This document shows, piece by piece, positions 1-7,965 of a stretch of 64,000 nt of DNA. The position numbers and the translations under genes are program-made. Position 1 is the first letter of the stretch; every line of letters starts with the position of its first letter. The stretch comes from Bacteroidota bacterium (GTDB taxonomy: Bacteria > Bacteroidota > Bacteroidia > Chitinophagales > Chitinophagaceae): assembly GCA_018266575.1 (NCBI GenBank), contig JAFEAE010000016.1, forward strand, positions 62,001 to 126,000. The letters run 5' to 3'. The notes under the pieces were generated by a model. That model was not told the origin of the DNA. It searched no databases and saw only the letters and a program-made list of their open reading frames with translations.

Positions 1-198
1 AGCGAGATTGTTTATTCGGTACTGATGATGCAGCGTTCATTTATTGCGCCAAATATTAATTTTGAGAACCCGGATGAAGATTCTGCAAAACTGAATATTG
101 TAAAAAATACCATTGAAAAAAATATAAACGTAATTTTGTCGAATTCTTTTGGCTTTGGGGGAACCAACTCAACGCTTATTGTTCGAAAACTGACCTAA
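1..198 (+). CDS. Beta-ketoacyl-ACP synthase, C-terminal fragment (cut by window edge)
   Basis: The frame is open from the first base to TAA at 196-198 and gives the last 65 residues of a protein whose start lies outside the window. Near the end is NSFGFGGTNSTL, the glycine-rich loop that closes FabB/FabF-type condensing enzymes. The same loop recurs at the ends of the two complete ketosynthases at 2980 and 7966. An ACP gene follows after 11 bp, so it is probably the elongating condensing enzyme paired with that ACP. Whether it has the active-site Cys cannot be seen. Confidence 0.85.
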   Translation, partial: SEIVYSVLMMQRSFIAPNINFENPDEDSAKLNIVKNTIEKNINVILSNSFGFGGTNSTLIVRKLT

Positions 199-209
199 AC
201 GGGAGACGC

Positions 210-467
210 ATGAACCAACTTGACATTATAGGAAAGGTTAATGGGTTTTTGGTGGAAGAATTTGAAGTAGATCCATCAACGATCACACCGGAAGCTAACC
301 TGAAAGAAACACTCGACCTCGACAGCCTCGATTATATCGACCTTGTTGTTGTTATCGAAAATAACCTTGGCTTCAAAGTAAAACCGGAAGATTTTGTTGG
401 TATCAATACATTCCAGGATTTTTACAACTACGTTTTCACCCGCATTCAATCTAAACAACCGGCATAA
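210..467 (+). CDS. Acyl carrier protein
   Basis: An 85-residue acidic protein of normal ACP length. It has the DSL motif (LDLDSLDYIDL); Ser39 is the expected 4'-phosphopantetheine attachment site. It would carry the growing acyl or polyene chain for the ketosynthases and dehydratases of this cluster. Its stop codon overlaps the next start by one base (TAATG, 465-469), so translation is probably coupled to the acyltransferase. It differs clearly from the second ACP at 7700, so two carrier pools are likely. Confidence 0.93.
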   Translation: MNQLDIIGKVNGFLVEEFEVDPSTITPEANLKETLDLDSLDYIDLVVVIENNLGFKVKPEDFVGINTFQDFYNYVFTRIQSKQPA

Positions 468-1360
468 TGCCTGCATGGCAGGGAAAATCTAATACCACTA
501 CAACAGGTTACCGGATCTTTATTACGGTATTAAGAATTGCAGGTGTTTCCCCGGCTTATTTACTGCTCCGGTTTGTAGTGTTGTATTATTTTTTCTTTGA
601 TAGAAACGCCTCCAACGCCATTCTTGATTTTTTTCGAACTAAAATAGGTTTTACCAAAACGGTTGCCTGGCGAAAGCTTTACCGGAATTATTATTTGTTC
701 GGGCAAAGCCTTATTGATAGGGTTGTGTTGATGGCTGGCATCAAAAATAAATTCACGTTCAATTTTGACGGCGAAGAAAACCTGCATGACCTGGTGCGTG
801 GCAAACGCGGCGGATTATTATTAAGCGCACATATCGGCAATTGGGAAATTGCAGGGCATTTATTAAAACGCATTGGCACACGCATTCATATTGTGATGTT
901 TGATGGCGAACATCAACAGATAAAAAAATACCTCGATTCTGTTACCGGAAAAAGGAGCATGAATATTATCGTCATCAAAAATGACCTCTCACATATTTAT
1001 GAGATCAGCGATGCATTAAAAAATAATGAACTGGTTTGTATGCACGCAGACCGCTTTGTGGAAGGCAATAAAATTATGCAGCAATATTTTCTCGGCGCCT
1101 CTGCTAATTTTCCTATGGGGCCTTTTATACTCGCGGCACAGTTTAAAGTTCCGGTTTCTTTTGTTTTTGCCTTGAAAGAAACCAAATGGCATTATCATTT
1201 TTTTGCGAGTGTTCCGAAAGAATATAAAAATTCTGACAAAACATCAATGATGCAGCAAATTTTGTACGACTTTGCAGGAGAAATGGAAACCAAAGTGAAA
1301 CAATACCCGGAGCAATGGTATAATTATTATGATTTTTGGAGAAAAAGTGATAAGTCGTAA
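467..1360 (+). CDS. LpxL/HtrB-type lysophospholipid acyltransferase family protein
   Basis: A 297-residue protein with a hydrophobic N-terminal segment (about residues 18-45) and the H-x4-E acyltransferase motif HIGNWE (His122, Glu127), typical of the lipid A late-acyltransferase fold. In aryl-polyene and flexirubin clusters such enzymes are thought to move the finished acyl chain from ACP to an acceptor in the inner membrane; the substrate here is inferred. It overlaps the ACP stop by one base. The last few codons and the stop (1346-1360) lie inside the left arm of an inverted repeat, so the C-terminal residues KSDKS are repeat-derived. Confidence 0.82.
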   Translation: MPAWQGKSNTTTTGYRIFITVLRIAGVSPAYLLLRFVVLYYFFFDRNASNAILDFFRTKIGFTKTVAWRKLYRNYYLFGQSLIDRVVLMAGIKNKFTFNFDGEENLHDLVRGKRGGLLLSAHIGNWEIAGHLLKRIGTRIHIVMFDGEHQQIKKYLDSVTGKRSMNIIVIKNDLSHIYEISDALKNNELVCMHADRFVEGNKIMQQYFLGASANFPMGPFILAAQFKVPVSFVFALKETKWHYHFFASVPKEYKNSDKTSMMQQILYDFAGEMETKVKQYPEQWYNYYDFWRKSDKS

Positions 1361-1433
1361 GTGATAAGCAATAAGTAAATGCCGAAATTTAATTTTGTTT
1401 CTTACCACTTATAACTTACCACATACCACTATC
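1345..1433. repeat. Paired-arm inverted repeat
   Basis: The left arm (1345-1378) and right arm (1401-1433) are built from variants of GTGATAAG and CTTACCAC. The left arm against the reverse complement of the right matches about 22 of 29 bases. The left arm holds the stop codon of the acyltransferase; the right arm ends just before the dehydratase start. Confidence 0.7.
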
Positions 1434-1436
1434 AAC

Positions 1437-1862
1437 ATGCTTCCATCCGAATACGATATCATCACACTTATCCCACAGAAAGCGCCATTTGTTATGGTTG
1501 ATAAATTATTGCACGTAGATGAAAAGTCGGCGCGTTCTTTACTACATATTTCCAAAGAAAATATTTTTGTGGAAGAAGATATTTTCCGGGAACCGGGACT
1601 GATAGAAAATATTGCTCAAACCGCCGCCGCACGTTCAGGTTATATTACTGTTACCGAAAAAAAATTGCCATTAATTGGGTATATTGGAGATGTAAAAAAC
1701 CTCGAAATTGCAGAGCTTCCGAAAGTGGATAGTGATATTGAAACAGAGATCACCATAGAAAACCAGATCTTCGATATCACGGTAATAACCGGAAGGGTCA
1801 TTCAAAAAGAAAAGGTCATTGCGAGCTGCGAAATGAAAATTTTTATTAGTCAACCCAAATAA
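1437..1862 (+). CDS. Hot-dog 3-hydroxyacyl-ACP dehydratase (FabZ/ApeP-like)
   Basis: A 141-residue single hot-dog domain protein. It begins with IPQKAPFVMVDKL, followed by EPGLIENIAQTAAA in the central helix, which resembles the FabZ-like dehydratases of aryl-polyene clusters. It would remove water from 3-hydroxyacyl-ACP to give the conjugated double bonds. The ATG at 1437 is chosen over an in-frame ATG at 1395, because the extra 14 codons are only the translated right arm of the inverted repeat. A second, different dehydratase lies at 12537. Confidence 0.78.
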   Translation: MLPSEYDIITLIPQKAPFVMVDKLLHVDEKSARSLLHISKENIFVEEDIFREPGLIENIAQTAAARSGYITVTEKKLPLIGYIGDVKNLEIAELPKVDSDIETEITIENQIFDITVITGRVIQKEKVIASCEMKIFISQPK

Positions 1863-1871
1863 ATATAGTTT

Positions 1872-2522
1872 ATGAAAAAAGCGCTAAAACTAACATGGCT
1901 TATTGCAATTGTTTTTTTCGTTGGTAGCACAAATACCGTTTTTGCACAAACATTAAAAGATGTTTTCACTAACAGCGAAACACCCATTCTTTATCTCGGT
2001 GTTGATTTTACAAAGAACAAGATTATTGATGAGGCAACCGCAAATGCAATGGATATCCGCGATCGTCAATATGCTTCTATCAATGAAGTGGTGATCAATG
2101 AAGCAAAGAAATATGATTTCAAAGGTGCGTTTCACAAAAGCTTTGTTGACCATGATCTCAGCCTTGTTACCGCAATGAACTCCAAGATAAATGCAGAACA
2201 GATATTATCTACAAACACAGCAGATTTTCATCGTCTTAAAGAAAGCGATATTGAAGCTGTTGTACGTTCATACAGTTTCAGTGGCAAAAAAGGCATTGGC
2301 CTTTTATTGGTTGCAGAAGGTGTCAGCAAATCTGAAAAATCAATGGCGCTTTGGGTAACATTGATCGATATGAACAGCAAAAAAATGTTGCTTACAGAAC
2401 GCATCGAAGGAAAATTGGCAGGCTTTGGTTTCCGTAATTATATTGCATCTGGTGTAAAAAGTGTTCTTGATATTATCGAGAAACACAAGTACAATGAATG
2501 GAAATCAAAATACGGAAACTAA
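1872..2522 (+). CDS. Secreted protein of unknown function
   Basis: A 216-residue protein with a clear signal peptide (MKKALKLTWLIAIVFF, cleavage probably after VFA at about residue 25). The mature part is soluble and mixed alpha/beta, with no motif I recognise. It starts 9 bp after the dehydratase and is followed by a thioesterase, so it belongs to the pigment operon. A periplasmic role in handling or exporting the product is possible but is only inference from position. Confidence 0.75.
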   Translation: MKKALKLTWLIAIVFFVGSTNTVFAQTLKDVFTNSETPILYLGVDFTKNKIIDEATANAMDIRDRQYASINEVVINEAKKYDFKGAFHKSFVDHDLSLVTAMNSKINAEQILSTNTADFHRLKESDIEAVVRSYSFSGKKGIGLLLVAEGVSKSEKSMALWVTLIDMNSKKMLLTERIEGKLAGFGFRNYIASGVKSVLDIIEKHKYNEWKSKYGN

Positions 2523-2546
2523 TTTGCGGCACATTTAAAAATAAGA

Positions 2547-2972
2547 ATGCAAAAAAAACTGAGCGACAGAACGGAGGTATTGGTCAGGTTTAATGAAGCT
2601 GATCCGTTAGGAATTGTCTGGCACGGGCATTATATCCGGTATTTTGAAGATGGCCGGGAATCTTTTGGCGAGAAATATGCTTTGCGCTATCTCGATTTTT
2701 ATAAAAAAGGATTTGTTGTTCCCGTAGTGCATGTAGAATGTAATTTCAAACGGTCGTTGAAATATGGCGACAAGGTAATTGTAGAAACGCAATACAATCC
2801 TTGCGAAGCAGCCAAAATAAAATTCAGCTATCGCCTATTCAACGCAGCCACAAAAGAACTGGTGGCAACAGGTTCGTCAGTACAGGTTTTTTTGGAAAAA
2901 GACAAATCGGTTTTGCAGCTGACAAACCCTGATTTTTTCGAAAAGTGGAAAAAAGAACATGGATTGATTTAA
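2547..2972 (+). CDS. 4HBT-family acyl thioesterase
   Basis: A 141-residue hot-dog thioesterase. The motif NEADPLGIVWHGHYIRYFE carries the catalytic Asp19 of the 4-hydroxybenzoyl-CoA thioesterase (YbgC) type. It probably releases or edits acyl chains on ACP/CoA during polyene assembly. It lies 24 bp after the secreted protein and 7 bp before the ketosynthase gene, in the same operon. Confidence 0.85.
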   Translation: MQKKLSDRTEVLVRFNEADPLGIVWHGHYIRYFEDGRESFGEKYALRYLDFYKKGFVVPVVHVECNFKRSLKYGDKVIVETQYNPCEAAKIKFSYRLFNAATKELVATGSSVQVFLEKDKSVLQLTNPDFFEKWKKEHGLI

Positions 2973-2979
2973 CAGGTAA

Positions 2980-4116
2980 ATGATGAGTGAAGTATTTGTC
3001 GTTTCAGATAATATTATATCCCCGATGGGTTTTACTTCCGCAGAAAATATGCTGCGGCTAAAACAAAACCGATCGGGGATTGCTCTTCATGAGAATACTC
3101 ATTTCTCCCCTTCCCCGTTTTATGCCTCGTTGTTTGAGGATAATGCCGTTTTCCTAAAAGATAACAACAATGTCTACACGAAATTCGAACAATTATTGAT
3201 CGCATCAATAACAGATGGGCTGAAAAATACGGATATAGATCTCCGCAATAATAAAACTGTCTTGATTATTTCTTCCACAAAAGGAAATATCAGTTTAATA
3301 GAAACAGAAGCATTTAACAGGGAATTACAGGAACGTGTTTCCTTGCATGAATCTGCAAAACGTGTTGCTGCATATTTTGATCATCCTAATAAACATGTTA
3401 TTGTTTCAAATGCCTGCATTTCCGGAGTGCTTGCATTATTAACCGGAATGCGGTTGATACAATCGGGGCAATACGAAAATGCGATAGTTGCCGGTTGTGA
3501 CGTGATCACGAAATTCATACTATCCGGTTTTCAGTCGTTCATGGCCGTTAGTACGCAACCGTGCAAACCTTTTGACGCAGAAAGAGATGGCGTAACACTT
3601 GGCGAAGGCGCAGCAACGGTAATCCTTTCATCGAATAAAAAGTATGCTGATAAAATAAGATTAGCCGGTGGCTCTGTGAGCAATGATGCAAATCATATTT
3701 CAGGCCCTTCGCGTACAGGCGAAGAACTCGCATTGGCTATTAATAAAGCGTTGAAAAATGCAGGTGTTGCTGCAAGTGAAATTGATTTTATTTCTGCGCA
3801 CGGAACAGCAACTGTATATAATGATGAAATGGAAGCGAAAGCTATTTCATTGATGAATATGGAACGTGTTCCGGTGAATAGCCTGAAAGGAAACTACGGC
3901 CATACTTTAGGAGCTGCGGGTTTGATTGAATCTATAATCACCATTCATTCGTTGCAGGAAGATATTGTTTTACCAACAAAAAATTTTAACGAATCTGGCG
4001 TGTCGAAACCTATTAATATTTGCAGTACTTTGCAAAGCGCCGAATTAAAAAATGTATTGAAAACGGCTTCGGGTTTTGGCGGATGTAATGGAGCGGTGGT
4101 GTTTAGTAAGCCATGA
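2980..4116 (+). CDS. Beta-ketoacyl-ACP synthase (FabF/FabB-like)
   Basis: A 378-residue condensing enzyme with a complete Cys-His-His triad: Cys146 in SNACISGV, His274 in AHGTAT and His308 in GNYGHTLGAAG. It would condense malonyl-ACP with the growing chain. A second ATG directly follows the first (2983), so the start may be three bases later; an AGG-rich stretch precedes both. The stop TGA (4114-4116) is the first triplet of a short repeat that also occurs at the Crp-like gene (62878). Confidence 0.92.
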   Translation: MMSEVFVVSDNIISPMGFTSAENMLRLKQNRSGIALHENTHFSPSPFYASLFEDNAVFLKDNNNVYTKFEQLLIASITDGLKNTDIDLRNNKTVLIISSTKGNISLIETEAFNRELQERVSLHESAKRVAAYFDHPNKHVIVSNACISGVLALLTGMRLIQSGQYENAIVAGCDVITKFILSGFQSFMAVSTQPCKPFDAERDGVTLGEGAATVILSSNKKYADKIRLAGGSVSNDANHISGPSRTGEELALAINKALKNAGVAASEIDFISAHGTATVYNDEMEAKAISLMNMERVPVNSLKGNYGHTLGAAGLIESIITIHSLQEDIVLPTKNFNESGVSKPINICSTLQSAELKNVLKTASGFGGCNGAVVFSKP

Positions 4117-4134
4117 GTTATTAGCTATGAGCTT
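4114..4134 (+). repeat. Short repeat containing a stop codon (copy 1)
   Basis: TGAGTTATTAGCTATGAGC begins with the ketosynthase stop codon. A near-identical stretch, TGAGCTATTAGCCATGAGC, begins with the stop codon of the Crp-like gene at 62878. The genes are unrelated, so the similarity belongs to the repeat. Confidence 0.7.
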
Positions 4135-4152
4135 CGAGCGTTGTAAGAATTG

Positions 4153-4236
4153 ACCACAGAGTAACTCGGAGTTTAGAAGAGAGTTAAACAGAGAAAGTTC
4201 TGTGGTTCTCAAAATAACTCAGCGGTTCCCTGTGGT
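4153..4236. repeat. Paired-arm inverted repeat, ACCACAGAG type
   Basis: The left arm (4153-4175, starting ACCACAGAGTAACTC) is matched by the right arm (4213-4236, ending CCCTGTGGT). The inner part also contains GAGTTAAACAGAG. It resembles the element at 60187-60246, whose arms also begin ACCACA and end TGTGGT. Confidence 0.7.
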
Positions 4237-4256
4237 AAAATGTCCAGTCAGGATTA

Positions 4257-4336
4257 GAACTATGATTTATTGATTGAATGAGTGGTGTGATTTGTAAGAA
4301 TCGTAGTTCATCAAAAAATCAAACCAATCATAGTTC
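4257..4336. repeat. Paired-arm inverted repeat, GAACTATGATT type
   Basis: GAACTATGATT at 4257-4267 is the exact reverse complement of AATCATAGTTC at 4326-4336. Flanking bases (TTATTGATT against AATCAAACC) extend the match imperfectly. The spacer is about 58 bp. Confidence 0.65.
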
Positions 4337-4345
4337 AGACAGTTG

Positions 4346-4425
4346 CTCAATAGAATTGTTACAGTACAAGTGTGCGACCTGCCTACCGGCAGGCAGGCGC
4401 AACGATGTTGAATAGTAGTGCTGTC
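4346..4425 (+). repeat. Dispersed repeat, copy 1, with 20-bp palindrome inserted
   Basis: It reads CTCAATAGAATT, then CAGTACAAGTGTGCGAC, then a 20-bp palindrome (4379-4398, CTGCCTACCGGCAGGCAGGC), then GCAACGATGTTGAATAG. The same repeat lies at 9310, 23895 (minus), 58092 and 62897. Copies 2, 4 and 5 lack the palindrome, so GTGCGAC joins GCAACGATG directly. Confidence 0.8.
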
Positions 4426-4535
4426 GCTGGGTACAAAAAATAAAAACTAAAGTTTTAAAGGCTAAAAACTAAAAAAGAAATTTAGAATTTAAAGAACCGA
4501 AAACTGCGGACTGACGACTTAAAACTTTCTCGCAG

Positions 4536-4568
4536 AAATCGTACATCATAAATCTCAAATCGTACATA
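4536..4568 (+). repeat. ATCGTACAT repeat abutting a start codon
   Basis: Two ATCGTACAT words separated by CATAAATCTCAA end four bases before the methyltransferase ATG. Closely similar copies are at 9229-9267 and 9463-9494; the latter again runs into a start codon. Confidence 0.7.
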
Positions 4569-4572
4569 TATA

Positions 4573-5649
4573 ATGGGTTTTTTTTCAAAAGATACAAAGA
4601 CTGCATTTGAAGCAAAGGAAGCTGCACAATGGATTGCGTTTGGACCAGTGATTTTCCAGGTGGCAAAGGCATTGCGCAATTTCGGCATCCTGCAAATTAT
4701 TGAAGACAGTGGTGAAGCTGGAATAACACTCGAAGAGATCAGTGAAAAAACAAAACTCTCGCATTATGGTGTGCGTGTGTTACTGGAATCGGGATTGAGC
4801 ATGGGGCTTGTGGTGATCAATGACCATAAATATACGATTGCAAAAACCGGGCATTTTATTTTGCACGATCCATTAACGAAAGTGAATATGGATTTTGTAA
4901 ATGACATTTGTTACAAGGGGCTTTTTCATTTGGAAGAAAGCATCGAAACCGGTAAAGCTGCGGGCATGAAAGAACTCGGCAACTGGCAAACGATCTATGA
5001 AGGTGTTTCGAAACTACCGGAACAATTGCAGAAAAGCTGGTTCAATTTCGATCATTATTTTTCTGATGATGCATTTCCGAAAGTATTGCCACTTGTGTAC
5101 AAGCACAATATTAAAAACCTGCTCGACATTGGCGGTAACACAGGCAAATGGGCTTTTGCTTCTGTGAAATATGATCCTGAGGTACATGTCACAATTATGG
5201 ATTTGCCGGGTCCGATCAGTGTGGCGCAACAACGTGTGGAGCGTGAAGGTTTGCAAAACAGGATCGCCTTTCACCAGACAAATATCCTGAATGACAAAGA
5301 AGATTTTCCGAAGGGAAATGATGCGATCTGGATGAGCCAGTTCCTTGATTGTTTTTCGGAAGATGAGATCGTGATGATACTGAAAAAATGTTATGATGCC
5401 CTTGATGAAAACGGGACGGTTTTTATTCTTGAGCCTTTCTGGGACAGGCAGAAATTTGAAATAGCAGCATTTTGTTTACACCAGACTTCTATCTATTTTA
5501 CAGCGCTTGCCAATGGCAACAGCCAAATGTACAGTGCTGAAGTTTTTTTACCTTGTATTGATAAAGCAGGATTTGAAATTGTGGAACAGATTGATAATAT
5601 TGGTTTGAGCCAGACGCTGCTGAGATGTAGGAAAAGACGGGAAGTCTGA
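4573..5649 (+). CDS. SAM-dependent methyltransferase with N-terminal winged helix
   Basis: A 358-residue protein of the dimeric plant/CrtF-type O-methyltransferase architecture. It has an N-terminal winged-helix dimerisation domain (about 20-100) and a class I SAM fold with LLDIGGNTG at residues 183-191. Where these enzymes usually carry the catalytic LHDW, this one reads SQFLDCFSEDE, so the usual His base is missing. C-methylation of an aromatic ring, as found in flexirubins, is one possible explanation (inference). The last codons and the stop (5647-5649) lie in an inverted-repeat arm. Confidence 0.82.
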   Translation: MGFFSKDTKTAFEAKEAAQWIAFGPVIFQVAKALRNFGILQIIEDSGEAGITLEEISEKTKLSHYGVRVLLESGLSMGLVVINDHKYTIAKTGHFILHDPLTKVNMDFVNDICYKGLFHLEESIETGKAAGMKELGNWQTIYEGVSKLPEQLQKSWFNFDHYFSDDAFPKVLPLVYKHNIKNLLDIGGNTGKWAFASVKYDPEVHVTIMDLPGPISVAQQRVEREGLQNRIAFHQTNILNDKEDFPKGNDAIWMSQFLDCFSEDEIVMILKKCYDALDENGTVFILEPFWDRQKFEIAAFCLHQTSIYFTALANGNSQMYSAEVFLPCIDKAGFEIVEQIDNIGLSQTLLRCRKRREV

Positions 5650-5785
5650 AAGACCGGAAGTCGGGAAGATAGTTCGAGAATGTTATAGCGCTTGCATCAT
5701 TGAAACAGGTTGAAATATTTATTTGAAATTTTAAAATAAAAGTTTGCATCTTCCCGTCTTCCGGACTTTGCTGACTTGCAGACTA
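5642..5785. repeat. Paired-arm inverted repeat
   Basis: The left arm around 5648-5671 (GACCGGAAGTCGGGAAGAT) pairs with the right arm 5748-5772 (ATCTTCCCGTCTTCCGGAC) with two mismatches in about 22 bases. The methyltransferase stop lies at the left-arm edge. The spacer is about 80 bp. Confidence 0.78.
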
Positions 5786-5795
5786 AATAAAAAAA

Positions 5796-7055
5796 ATGAA
5801 CACTGAAAAAGTAGACGTATTAGTGATCGGTGCCGGTCCTGCAGGAACGGTTGCTGCTTCAATTGTAAACAAAGCAGGATATAAAGTAAAGATCGTGGAG
5901 AAAATGAAATTTCCCCGCTTTGTGATCGGTGAAAGCCTCCTGCCCCGTTGTATGGAAGCCTTGACTGAAGCGGGTTTCGTAGATGCAGTGAAAGGAAAGG
6001 GTTTCCAGGAAAAATCCGGAGCCAAGTTTGTGAAGAACGGAAAAATATGCGACTACTTCTTTGCCGACCAGTTCACGCCCGGATGGAACTGGACGTGGCA
6101 GGTTCCCCGCGGCGAGTTTGATAAAACATTAGCTGACACGGTTGAGCGCATGGGCGTTCCCGTTAGTTATGAAACAACGGTGACCGCAATTCAGTTCAAT
6201 GGTTCTGATTCGATGACAACTGTTGAAGATATCAATGGAAATAAATCACAAATAGAAGCACGTTTTATAATTGATGGAAGTGGCTATGGACGTGTCATCC
6301 CGCGATTGTTCAACCTCGACAAACCATCAAACCTTCCTCCACGTAAAGCAGTTTTCACGCACACCATAGATTTAAAACGATCTATGGCTGATGAGCCAAA
6401 CCGTATAACAATTGTTGTGCATAAAAAAGGAGTCTGGATCTGGATAATTCCGTTTTCCAGTGGCATTACTTCCCTTGGCTTTGTTGGCAATCCTGAATTT
6501 TTTGAGCAATACAAAGGAACATTGGACGAACAGTTGCGTGCATTGATAGCAGATGAACCTTATTTAAGTGAACGTTTTAAAGATGTGGAATTTGTTTTTG
6601 ATACCAAAGTGTTGCAATCCTGGTCGAGCACTACGGAGAAATTTTATGGGGAAGGTTTTGTGCTGACAGGAAATGTAACTGAGTTTTTGGATCCCGTGTT
6701 TTCTTCCGGAGTTACCCTGGCTACTGTTTCCAGCCAGATTGCAGGAAACCTGGTGATCAGAAAATTAAAAGGGGAAACTATTGATTGGGAAAAAGAATAC
6801 ACCGAACCAATGATGCAAGGCGTTGATACATTCCGATCTTATGTTAACGCATGGTATGATGGAACTTTAGATACCATTTTCTTTGCAGACGATCAGGATC
6901 TATTCATAAAAAGCCAGATATGCTCCGTACTCGCAGGTTATGTTTGGGATTTAAATAACCAGTATGTAAAGAATCATCAGACAGCACTAACTAAGCTTGC
7001 CACAATAATCGAATACCGGGACAGTTTTAAAAAACCAAAAACAACGAGCGCCTAA
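5796..7055 (+). CDS. FAD-dependent halogenase-like oxidoreductase
   Basis: A 419-residue flavoprotein with the N-terminal dinucleotide-binding motif GAGPAGTVAA (12-21), then FPRFVIGESLLP (39-50) and WQVPRGEFD (101-109). The WxWxIP signature of flavin-dependent halogenases is present as WIWIIP (214-219). Such enzymes use reduced FAD, chloride and oxygen to halogenate an aromatic ring; flexirubins can be chlorinated, which fits the cluster. It could instead be a geranylgeranyl-reductase-like oxidoreductase, since only motifs were read. The next gene starts 1 bp after the stop. Confidence 0.8.
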   Translation: MNTEKVDVLVIGAGPAGTVAASIVNKAGYKVKIVEKMKFPRFVIGESLLPRCMEALTEAGFVDAVKGKGFQEKSGAKFVKNGKICDYFFADQFTPGWNWTWQVPRGEFDKTLADTVERMGVPVSYETTVTAIQFNGSDSMTTVEDINGNKSQIEARFIIDGSGYGRVIPRLFNLDKPSNLPPRKAVFTHTIDLKRSMADEPNRITIVVHKKGVWIWIIPFSSGITSLGFVGNPEFFEQYKGTLDEQLRALIADEPYLSERFKDVEFVFDTKVLQSWSSTTEKFYGEGFVLTGNVTEFLDPVFSSGVTLATVSSQIAGNLVIRKLKGETIDWEKEYTEPMMQGVDTFRSYVNAWYDGTLDTIFFADDQDLFIKSQICSVLAGYVWDLNNQYVKNHQTALTKLATIIEYRDSFKKPKTTSA

Positions 7056-7056
7056 T

Positions 7057-7680
7057 TTGTACGTGTTGCAGGAAAACAACTATATAACATCAAGTTGCAG
7101 GATCAGCAATCATACTATCTATAAAAACGGAGGAAAAATATTTGAAGAAAAAAATATTGTTTTTGCTGATTTTTTGATAGCCGCTTACGCATATTTCAAC
7201 CTGAACTATCCGAAGTTTTATAAGATGGACAGCCTGAGTAAACTGGGCTGGCTCGCTTCGGAAATAGTATTGAAAGATACTTTTAAAGCCGAAAATTATA
7301 AACCTGCCGACGTCGGCATTGTGCTCGCAAATGCCAATTCCAGCCTGGATACAGACCTGAAATATTTCGAGAGCACGAAGGAATTTGCAAGCCCATCTTT
7401 ATTTGTGTATACGCTTCCGAACATTGTAATGGGCGAAATTTGCATACGTAACAAATTCAAAGGCGAGAACGCATTTTTTATACAGGAAAAATTTGATGCG
7501 GATTTTATTGAACAATATGTAAACAATCTTGTCAATAATAATATATTGCAGGCTTGTATCTGCGGATGGGTGGACGTTTTGCAGGAAGATTATGAAGCCC
7601 TATTGTTTTTAGTAGAAAAAAACAAAACGGAAAACGCAATTGCATTTAGCACTGCAAACATGAATGTGAAGAATCATTAA
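7057..7680 (+). CDS. Truncated, Cys-less ketosynthase-like protein
   Basis: A 207-residue protein, half the length of a ketosynthase. VYTLPNIVMGEICIRNKFKG (118-137) matches the helix before the nucleophilic elbow of condensing enzymes, but where the active-site Cys should follow it reads FFIQEKFDAD. It may act as a non-catalytic partner, like a chain-length factor. TTG at 7057 follows the halogenase stop by 1 bp; GTG at 7063 and TTG at 7066 are equally possible starts. It sits directly before an ACP and a full ketosynthase. Confidence 0.72.
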   Translation: MYVLQENNYITSSCRISNHTIYKNGGKIFEEKNIVFADFLIAAYAYFNLNYPKFYKMDSLSKLGWLASEIVLKDTFKAENYKPADVGIVLANANSSLDTDLKYFESTKEFASPSLFVYTLPNIVMGEICIRNKFKGENAFFIQEKFDADFIEQYVNNLVNNNILQACICGWVDVLQEDYEALLFLVEKNKTENAIAFSTANMNVKNH

Positions 7681-7699
7681 ATCAGAAAAATCAGGAGTA

Positions 7700-7963
7700 A
7701 TGGATACACTAATGACCGATTTGAAAAAACAAATTGTTGAACAATTGAATTTGCAGGATATAAAACCTGAAGATATCGGTGATGAACAACCTTTATTCAT
7801 AGAAGGATTGGGACTGGATTCGATCGATGCACTGGAACTGATCGTGTTGTTACAACAACAATACAAGATTAAACTGGCGAATGCAGAAGATGGTCCGAAA
7901 GTATTTTATTCTGTAAAAACAATGGCTGATTACATCCGTGCGAACCAGCCAAAGAACGCATAA
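7700..7963 (+). CDS. Acyl carrier protein
   Basis: An 87-residue ACP with GLGLDSIDALELIVLLQ; Ser41 is the phosphopantetheine site. The start may be the second Met (7712, MTDLKKQIVEQL), which gives a more usual N-terminus. The ketosynthase start follows 2 bp after the stop, which is tight coupling. Together with the ACP at 210 it gives the cluster two carrier proteins. Confidence 0.93.
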   Translation: MDTLMTDLKKQIVEQLNLQDIKPEDIGDEQPLFIEGLGLDSIDALELIVLLQQQYKIKLANAEDGPKVFYSVKTMADYIRANQPKNA

Positions 7964-7965
7964 CT

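Larger units (their letters stand above)
4117..4572. other. Gene-free 456-bp repeat cluster between ketosynthase and methyltransferase
   Basis: No plausible gene. From left to right the segment holds the stop-codon repeat (4114), an ACCACAGAG inverted repeat (4153-4236), a GAACTATGATT inverted repeat (4257-4336), a dispersed repeat with a 20-bp palindrome (4346-4425), an AAAACTAAA-rich stretch (4440-4475) and paired ATCGTACAT words (4536-4568) up to the next start codon. At least five unrelated repeat types share under 500 bp. Confidence 0.75.

Noticed and set aside
1395-1436. Upstream ATG giving a 14-residue extension of the dehydratase
   Set aside because: The extra codons are the right arm of an inverted repeat, and the family N-terminus begins at the ATG at 1437.
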